DNA of 5,518 nt from an uncultured Chloroflexota bacterium (GTDB lineage Bacteria; Chloroflexota; Anaerolineae; Promineifilales; Promineifilaceae). The stretch is taken from assembly GCA_937958365.1 (NCBI GenBank), contig CALFEW010000567.1:1-5518 (forward strand), in the 5' to 3' direction. Below, one piece after another: positions 1 through 4,727 of the stretch; positions within the stretch are counted from its first letter, which is position 1, and every line of letters begins with the position of its first letter. Both the position numbers and the translations under genes were made by a program. Below the pieces are notes generated by a model that saw only the letters and a program-made list of their open reading frames with translations, searched no databases and was not told where the DNA came from.

Positions 1-1513
1 TGCGCTGCCGCTGGCCACCGGACAATGTTTGCCCGCGCTCACCCACGATGGTGTCGTAACCCTGCGGCAGGTCCATGATGAATTCGTGGGCTTCGGCCAG
101 TTTGGCTGCCGCAATGATTTTTTCCATCGGGGCGTCGAACGTGCCGTAGGCGATATTTTCGTGCACTGTGCCATGAAACAAGAACACGTCCTGGCTGACA
201 AAGCCAATCGCTTGCCGCAGGTCGCCCAACTGTAGCTCCCGCAGGTCACGGCCGTCCAGCAAAATCTGGCCGCCGGTCACGTCGTAAAAGCGCAGCAGCA
301 GCTTCATGAGGGTGCTTTTGCCCGCGCCGGTGGCCCCGACGATAGCCGCCGTTTCCCCGGCTTTGATGCGCAGGGATAGGTTTTGGATGACGGCTGGGTA
401 GTTGGCGGGGGCACGGCCGTTGCGCCCGGCGCCATAAGTAAACGACACGTCTTGCAACACAATTTCACCGGTAACGGCCGTTACCGGCAGCGCCTCCGGC
501 CCGCCAATGATTTCCGCCGGCGTATCCAGCAAATCCATGACACGTGAAGTGGAGGCCATCGCCCGTTGATACAGGTCCAGCGTCTCGCCCAGGCGCGTGA
601 GCGGCCAGAGCAAACGCTGGGTCATAAACACCAACACGCTGTACACGCCCACGGCCAATTCCCCTTGCAGCACCAATCGCCCGCCAAACACCATGATGGC
701 GATGAAGCCGCTCACGATTACCATGCGAATCAAGGGGACAAAGGCGGCGCTTAGCGCGATGGCGTCCTGATTACGCCGGCGATATTCGTTGCTTTCCTGC
801 CGCACGCGCTCGAGTTCGTGGCTTTCGGCGGTGAAGCTTTTGATGGTGGCGATGCCGCCCAGGTTGTTGGCAAGCTGGCCGTTGAGCACGCCCACCTGTT
901 CGCGCACGCGCATGTAGCGCGGCGCCAGCCATTTCTGGAAGCGAATGGAACCCCAGATGATGATGGGCATGGGCAGCACTGTCATCCAGGCGACGGTAGG
1001 CGCGGATACCATAAACATGCCGCCAATGACCACGATGGTGGTGATGAGCTGGATAATCTCGTTGGCCCCAATGTCCAGGAAGCGTTCGAGCTGGTTGACA
1101 TCGTCGTTGAGGACGGCCATGAGGCCGCCGCTGCTGCGTTCTTCAAAGAAGGCCATGTCCAAATGCTGCACGTGGTCATAGGCATCCAGGCGCAGATCGT
1201 GCTGAATGGTTTGCGCCAGGTTGCGCCATTGAATGGCGTAGAGGTATTGGAAGAGGGATTCTAAGGCCCAGATAACGGCCGTTAATACCCCCAACACCAC
1301 CAACTGGGTCATCACGTTGGGGATGCCCAGCCGGGACAGAAAGGAATCTTGCTGCTGCACCACCACGTCCACAGCCACGCCGATGAGGACCGGCGGGGCC
1401 AGGTCGAAGATTTTATTGAGAGTGGAGTAAATGGTGGCAATGGCCACCGTGCGGTGATGGTCGTGGGTATACTGCCATAAGCGGCTTAGCGGATGTTGTT
1501 CATTCTTGTTCAT
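1..1513 (-). CDS. ABC exporter half-transporter, permease-ATPase fusion (3' end outside window)
   Basis: This is a type IV (MsbA/BmrA-like) ABC exporter subunit that would sit in the inner membrane, dimerise and couple ATP hydrolysis to export of an unknown, probably lipophilic substrate. The 504 visible residues begin MNKNEQHPLSRLWQY. Hydrophobic membrane segments lie at about 22-52, 66-95, 152-192 and 252-300. The ATPase domain starts near 348. Walker A is GATGAGKST at 393-401 (Lys399), the Q-loop glutamine is Gln441 in GFVSQDVFLF, and the signature LSGGQRQR is at 497-504, ending at the window edge. Walker B and the H-loop therefore lie outside. The ATG at 1513-1511 was chosen because an AGGA lies 10 nt upstream and the N-terminus matches family length. 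The frame stays open further upstream, without a better start. Between the first ATPase strand (VSFTY) and the next (VIQNLSLRI) there is an extra loop of roughly ten residues. The gene diverges from the serpin. The family is certain; the substrate cannot be read from sequence. Confidence 0.95.
   Translation of the reverse strand, partial: MNKNEQHPLSRLWQYTHDHHRTVAIATIYSTLNKIFDLAPPVLIGVAVDVVVQQQDSFLSRLGIPNVMTQLVVLGVLTAVIWALESLFQYLYAIQWRNLAQTIQHDLRLDAYDHVQHLDMAFFEERSSGGLMAVLNDDVNQLERFLDIGANEIIQLITTIVVIGGMFMVSAPTVAWMTVLPMPIIIWGSIRFQKWLAPRYMRVREQVGVLNGQLANNLGGIATIKSFTAESHELERVRQESNEYRRRNQDAIALSAAFVPLIRMVIVSGFIAIMVFGGRLVLQGELAVGVYSVLVFMTQRLLWPLTRLGETLDLYQRAMASTSRVMDLLDTPAEIIGGPEALPVTAVTGEIVLQDVSFTYGAGRNGRAPANYPAVIQNLSLRIKAGETAAIVGATGAGKSTLMKLLLRFYDVTGGQILLDGRDLRELQLGDLRQAIGFVSQDVFLFHGTVHENIAYGTFDAPMEKIIAAAKLAEAHEFIMDLPQGYDTIVGERGQTLSGGQRQR
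468..487. repeat. 20-bp perfect palindrome built on the iterated motif
   Basis: CCGGTAACGGCCGTTACCGG is its own reverse complement over all 20 bases. It lies inside the ABC exporter gene and encodes the Leu-Pro-Val-Thr-Ala-Val-Thr-Gly linker between the membrane and ATPase domains. A 14-base form of the same sequence (GTAACGGCCGTTAC) recurs at 4817-4830 in the pentapeptide gene. Confidence 0.85.
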
Positions 1514-1544
1514 AAGGTATCTATCCTGATAGTAAGTTTGAAAG

Positions 1545-1573
1545 ATAATACCGCAAAAGGAATGCCTTGCCAG
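1545..1573 (-). promoter_or_regulatory. candidate sigma70-type promoter for the ABC exporter
   Basis: On the minus strand a CTGGCA (-35 like, 1573-1568) and a TATTAT (-10 like, 1550-1545, one mismatch to TATAAT) are separated by exactly 17 bases. The -10 lies about 31 bases upstream of the ATG at 1513, leaving a short leader that contains AGGA at the right distance. The -35 overlaps an imperfect palindrome, TGCCA-GT-TGGCA (1568-1579), which could be an operator. The prediction is by eye only. Confidence 0.4.
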
Positions 1574-1651
1574 TTGGCAGACAATGACGGCCGTTTTCGG
1601 CTAGAATGTAATTGTGGTTTTGTGGGTATCCAGGCTTGTCGCGTATGGCGC

Positions 1652-1665
1652 GGTACGGCCGTACC
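1652..1665. repeat. 14-bp palindrome GGTACGGCCGTACC upstream of the serpin
   Basis: This variant copy of the iterated motif, with T/A instead of A/T flanks, is a perfect 14-base palindrome that ends one base before the serpin Shine-Dalgarno site. In RNA it could form a small hairpin next to the ribosome binding site, or in DNA be bound by a dimeric protein. It may equally be just another member of the repeat family. Confidence 0.5.
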
Positions 1666-1666
1666 C

Positions 1667-1673
1667 GGTGGAG
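1667..1673 (+). promoter_or_regulatory. ribosome binding site of the serpin gene
   Basis: GGTGGAG ends six bases before the ATG at 1680. It decides the start: the frame is open upstream to a GTG at 1614, but the extra 22 residues look neither like a signal peptide nor like serpin sequence and have no comparable Shine-Dalgarno site. The site begins two bases after the 14-bp palindrome at 1652-1665. Confidence 0.65.
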
Positions 1674-1679
1674 ATAACC

Positions 1680-2804
1680 ATGTCAGTGGAAAAATTGGTT
1701 GAGGGGAATAATGGTTTTGGGTTCGCGCTGCTGAACCATTTGTGTAGGGAGGAACCGGCGAAGAATGTTTTTATTTCGCCGGCGAGTATTGCGCTGGCGC
1801 TGGCGATGACAGGCAATGGCGCGGATGACGCAACGGCCGTTGCCCTGCGCCAGACCTTGCAATGGGGCGCTATGTCGCAAACGACGGTTAACCAGATGCT
1901 TCAGCTTCTCTGGCAGTCGCTGCGCGCCGCCGACCCGCAGGTGCAGTTGGCTATGGCGAATTCTTTGTGGGCCGAACCGAAGTTTCCGTTTGCGGCCCAA
2001 TTTTTGCAGCAGGTTACGCAGCATTATGCGGCCAAAATCACCAATCTGGATTTTTCCGATGACGAGGCTGCTGCCGCGGCGGCGAAGGTGATCAACCAGT
2101 GGGTGGCGGAACAAACGCGGCAAAAAATCACCGACTTGCTGTTACCGGCCGATGTGCTTGAGGCGGTCCTGGTTCTGGTGAATGCCATTTACTTCAAAGG
2201 GCAATGGCAGGCTCAATTTGCCAGGAAAGCCACCAAAAATGGCAAGTTCTACCTGACAGGTGGTGGTACCAAAACGCTGCCGATGATGCAGCAGACGGGC
2301 GAATTTGCCTACGTCGAAACGCCAGATTTTCAAGGTATCAGCCTGCCGTTTGGCAACGGCCGTTTCCGAATGGTGATTCTGCTGCCCGCGCCTCAACTGC
2401 CTTTGCCCCAGCTGCTGCGCGATCTGACGCCGGAAGCCTGGGGGCGAACCGTTGGGCGGCTGCGATACGCCATGTCAACCGGAACCATCATCCTGCCGCG
2501 CTTCAAGGCTGCCTATAAGCGCAGCCTGCTGCCCGACCTGGTGAAATTGGGGTTCTCTGCCAATTGTTTCCCCAACATGTCGGCGACCGGCGAGGCGTTG
2601 TTTATCAGCCAGGTGGTTCATGAGGCGGTGCTGGAAGTGAACGAGGAAGGGGCGGAAGCGGCGGCGGCGACGGCCGTTGTGATGTCAAGAAGTATGCCTT
2701 CGCCACCTTTCCGCATGGTTGTCGAACGGCCGTTTCTTTGCGCCATTCAGGATGAACAGACCGGCATTGTTTTGTTTATGGGGGCCATTTACGAACCAAC
2801 CTGA
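1680..2804 (+). CDS. serpin (serine/cysteine protease inhibitor family), cytoplasmic type
   Basis: Serpins trap target proteases by a suicide mechanism in which the cleaved reactive loop inserts into the central sheet. The 374 residues match the usual serpin core with no gaps visible. Family landmarks are NVFISPASIALALAMTGNGA (29-48, shutter serines 33 and 36), VNAIYFKGQW (167-176, shutter Asn168 and Trp176), VVHEAVLEVNEEG (312-324, His314) and ERPFLCAI (349-356) near the C-terminus. The hinge, Glu322 (P17) to Ala330 (P9), is EEGAEAAAA with Thr331 at P8. This small-residue pattern is typical of inhibitory serpins. Counting from the hinge puts Ser338 at P1, with Arg337 adjacent. The family signature expects Asp/Asn/Gln before Arg-Pro-Phe, and here it is Glu349. 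There is no signal peptide and there are three lone cysteines (22, 296, 354), which suggests a cytoplasmic protein. No terminator is seen after the stop. The target protease is unknown. Confidence 0.96.
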   Translation: MSVEKLVEGNNGFGFALLNHLCREEPAKNVFISPASIALALAMTGNGADDATAVALRQTLQWGAMSQTTVNQMLQLLWQSLRAADPQVQLAMANSLWAEPKFPFAAQFLQQVTQHYAAKITNLDFSDDEAAAAAAKVINQWVAEQTRQKITDLLLPADVLEAVLVLVNAIYFKGQWQAQFARKATKNGKFYLTGGGTKTLPMMQQTGEFAYVETPDFQGISLPFGNGRFRMVILLPAPQLPLPQLLRDLTPEAWGRTVGRLRYAMSTGTIILPRFKAAYKRSLLPDLVKLGFSANCFPNMSATGEALFISQVVHEAVLEVNEEGAEAAAATAVVMSRSMPSPPFRMVVERPFLCAIQDEQTGIVLFMGAIYEPT

Positions 2805-2832
2805 TCGCGCAACGAACAAATTCCTGTCTGCG

Positions 2833-2838
2833 TATAAT
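2833..2838 (+). promoter_or_regulatory. perfect TATAAT -10 box, candidate promoter of the DUF2207 gene
   Basis: A perfect TATAAT lies in the 139-bp gap between the serpin stop and the DUF2207 start, about 105 bases upstream of that start. No good -35 hexamer is found 16-18 bases upstream, but a TG lies two bases before the box, close to an extended -10 arrangement. If it is used, the DUF2207 mRNA would have a leader of about 100 nt that contains the inverted repeat at 2854-2868. Confidence 0.4.
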
Positions 2839-2853
2839 AATTGAGAACTGTGC

Positions 2854-2868
2854 AACAAACGGTTTGTT
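2854..2868 (+). promoter_or_regulatory. 15-bp inverted repeat AACAAAC-G-GTTTGTT, possible operator
   Basis: Two perfect 7-base arms flank a single central base, 15 bases downstream of the TATAAT box, so it would lie just past the expected transcription start. One-base spacing rules out a stable hairpin of full length, so a DNA-binding site for a dimeric repressor is more natural than an RNA structure. It could be chance in an AT-rich patch. Confidence 0.3.
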
Positions 2869-2933
2869 TATTGTGTAGATCCACCCACAGCCGTTCCCAG
2901 CAATTGGGGCGGCGGTGAGGTGATTTGCCAAAC

Positions 2934-2938
2934 AGGAG
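2934..2938 (+). promoter_or_regulatory. ribosome binding site of the DUF2207 gene
   Basis: AGGAG is five bases upstream of the ATG at 2944. It selects the Met of MNKRQLWV, directly before a signal peptide, over an upstream in-frame start at 2920 that would add eight residues before the positively charged signal-peptide end. Confidence 0.7.
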
Positions 2939-2943
2939 TACGA

Positions 2944-4665
2944 ATGAACAAGCGTCAATTGTGGGTCAGTGTCGTTGTCTTGGTGGGGCTGTGCTTAACG
3001 ATGGGCGTAACACAAGCGCAGGAAAAATCTTACAGCGCTGAACGGTTCGACGTAGACGTAACCGTTGAAGATAGTGGAGCCGTGCTGGTTACGGAAACTG
3101 TCGTCTTTGACTTTGTCGGCGGTCCATTCACCTTTGTCTTCCGTGAATTGCCTACGGACCACACTGACGGGCTGCAAATTCTCAGCGCCAGTGTGGATGG
3201 CGTGCCCTATGGTACAGGCACGAACGCCGGGCAAGTTGAGGTGACGGGGAATGATCCTCTGCGGGTTACCTGGCACATAGAGGCCACCAGCAACGCCACG
3301 CGCACCTTTGCTCTAACGTACCGGGCGCAGGGAGTGGTGCGCCAGGAAGCGGATTCTGACGCGCTGCTGTGGCAAGCCTTGCCGGACGAATATGAGTATA
3401 CGATTGGGCAAAGTGCAACGGCCGTTCACTATCCCCCATCCACCCATCTCATCGCCGAACCCAAGATCTACGCCGGTGAGGCGCAAATCAGCCAGGAATC
3501 CGGCACGGTAATGTTCCAATCGGCCAATTTGTCGCCCAATTCGCCGCTGGTGGTGGGACTTTCCTTTGCGCCGGGCAGCCTGATTTCCACGCCGCCAGCC
3601 TGGCAAGTAACCGAACAGGCCCGCGCCGCGGAGCGCGCCGTTCAGCAGGGCCAGATGCCTTACTGGCTTGCTCTGGCTGCGCTCGTTTTTGTGGGGGGCC
3701 TGGGCAGCTTCACGATCTATTGGCAGCGCAATCGTGTACCCGGCCAGGCGAGCAAGCAAACCATTTACAATCCGCCCGGCGATTTGAAACCCGGGGCCGC
3801 CGGCGCTATTACCGCGGGAACGTCTGGTCCCACCTGGGCCAATGCTTTAGGCACGATGTTTGATCTGGCTGACCGGGGGCTGCTGCGTATTGACGAACTG
3901 GCGGAGAAGAAGTGGTATCGCCAGCATGATTTTGTGGTGCAGCTTGTAGCCAAGCCCTCTGGTCTGCTGCCCCATGAGCAAAGCTTGCTGGATTTGCTTT
4001 TTGAAACCAAAAAAGGGCGTGTGGATCAGGTTCGCATCTCCGAACTAAACGGACGAGTGACGTCGTCGCAGTGGAGCAAGTATAAAAAAGCGATGCAAAA
4101 CGAAATGGAGTTGGCCGGTTATTTTAGCGACAAGCGGAAGCAAGTGCAGCGAAATATATTGGTCATAAGCGCCATTTTGATGATTGTTGGGGTAGCCGGT
4201 TTATTCCTGACCGGCGTATCGAGCAACGTGATCGGGTTTGGTCCGCTGATGGTGGCTGTGACCGTGTTTGCCCTGGGGATAGTGGGATTGATCATGGGCG
4301 TATCGCTTTCGCTGATGTCAGACGTGGGAGCGGAAACGGCCGTTGCCTACAAAGCCTTCGCCCAACATCTGAAAAACGTCACCAAAGGCAAAGAAGCGGT
4401 CAGCCACCCCGATATGTTTGAGCAATACCTGGCGTATGCGGCCAGCTTTGGTCTGCTCACTGAGTGGGCCAAATACTTTGAAAAAGCGGGCTGGAACAAG
4501 CTCCCGCCTTATTTCCACGTTCTCTCCACCACAGACGATGGTAGTTTTATGGCCGTTTTTATCGCCATGTCGGTGGCGACCTCGTCTTCAGGTGGCAGCG
4601 CGGCCGGTGCGGCGGGGGCCGCCGGAGCCGGTGCGGCCGGCGGTGGCGCCAGTGGAGCGGGATAG
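2944..4665 (+). CDS. DUF2207 family predicted membrane protein with Ala/Gly-rich tail
   Basis: This is a membrane-anchored protein of unknown function in the DUF2207 (YciQ-like) family. Of 573 residues, 1-25 form a signal peptide (charged NKR, hydrophobic core, likely cut after Thr-Gln-Ala). An extracytoplasmic beta-rich domain follows, about 30-215, opening with the family-typical ERFDVDVTVEDSGAVLVTE and an Arg-containing FVFRELP. A membrane helix lies at 240-260. A cytoplasmic part has YNPPGDLKPGAAGAI (275-289) and ALGTMFDLADRGLLRIDEL (301-319), a winged-helix-like block seen in this family. Two close helices lie at 404-424 and 433-457. Next is the conserved block with Phe472, FEQYLAYAASFGLLTEWAKYF (492-512). 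The last 25 or so residues are almost only Ala, Gly and Ser; glycine-rich tails are usual here. The gene is collinear with the serpin, 139 bp downstream, and ends at an intrinsic terminator. The family is very likely; its biochemical role is not known. Confidence 0.93.
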   Translation: MNKRQLWVSVVVLVGLCLTMGVTQAQEKSYSAERFDVDVTVEDSGAVLVTETVVFDFVGGPFTFVFRELPTDHTDGLQILSASVDGVPYGTGTNAGQVEVTGNDPLRVTWHIEATSNATRTFALTYRAQGVVRQEADSDALLWQALPDEYEYTIGQSATAVHYPPSTHLIAEPKIYAGEAQISQESGTVMFQSANLSPNSPLVVGLSFAPGSLISTPPAWQVTEQARAAERAVQQGQMPYWLALAALVFVGGLGSFTIYWQRNRVPGQASKQTIYNPPGDLKPGAAGAITAGTSGPTWANALGTMFDLADRGLLRIDELAEKKWYRQHDFVVQLVAKPSGLLPHEQSLLDLLFETKKGRVDQVRISELNGRVTSSQWSKYKKAMQNEMELAGYFSDKRKQVQRNILVISAILMIVGVAGLFLTGVSSNVIGFGPLMVAVTVFALGIVGLIMGVSLSLMSDVGAETAVAYKAFAQHLKNVTKGKEAVSHPDMFEQYLAYAASFGLLTEWAKYFEKAGWNKLPPYFHVLSTTDDGSFMAVFIAMSVATSSSGGSAAGAAGAAGAGAAGGGASGAG

Positions 4666-4693
4666 TTAGGAGTTGGGAGTGGATAGTTGGGAG
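4660..4693 (+). repeat. short direct repeat GGATAGTT(A/G)GGAG, period 21
   Basis: GGATAGTTAGGAG at 4660-4672 recurs as GGATAGTTGGGAG at 4681-4693 with one mismatch. The first copy contains the TAG stop of the DUF2207 gene, and the second runs into the terminator stem. Between them is GTTGGGAGT, which repeats the same core. It is a small G-rich tandem patch filling the gap between the stop and the terminator, with no evident function. Confidence 0.45.
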
Positions 4694-4727
4694 AGGTCAG
4701 CGGACAAGGCCGCTGACCTCTTTTTTT
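4692..4727 (+). terminator. intrinsic terminator of the DUF2207 gene
   Basis: An 11-base perfect stem, GAGGTCAGCGG (4693-4703) with CCGCTGACCTC (4710-4720), closes a 6-base loop (ACAAGG). It is followed directly by seven T at 4721-4727. An A-T pair at 4692/4721 extends the stem. It works for the plus strand only; on the minus strand the hairpin is not followed by a T tract. Its T tract overlaps the stop codon of the convergent pentapeptide-repeat gene. Confidence 0.9.

Noticed and set aside
818..1264. 148-residue plus-strand open frame
   Set aside because: It lies entirely antisense to the membrane domain of the ABC exporter, is rich in His, Asp and Gly, as expected for the complement of a GC-rich gene, and has no matching family or ribosome binding site.
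1574..1607. TTGGCA and TAGAAT as a serpin promoter
   Set aside because: Each hexamer is good alone, but the spacer is 22 bases, well outside 16-19. TAGAAT may still be a -10, but no acceptable -35 pairs with it.
1614..1679. Upstream GTG start extending the serpin by 22 residues
   Set aside because: The extension has no serpin similarity or signal-peptide character, and the ATG at 1680 has a good Shine-Dalgarno site.
1683..2123. 146-residue minus-strand open frame within the serpin
   Set aside because: It is an antisense shadow of clear serpin coding sequence, Arg-rich and without recognisable domains.
3313..3759. 148-residue minus-strand open frame within the DUF2207 gene
   Set aside because: It is antisense to a well-supported gene, with composition typical of a shadow frame and no start signal.
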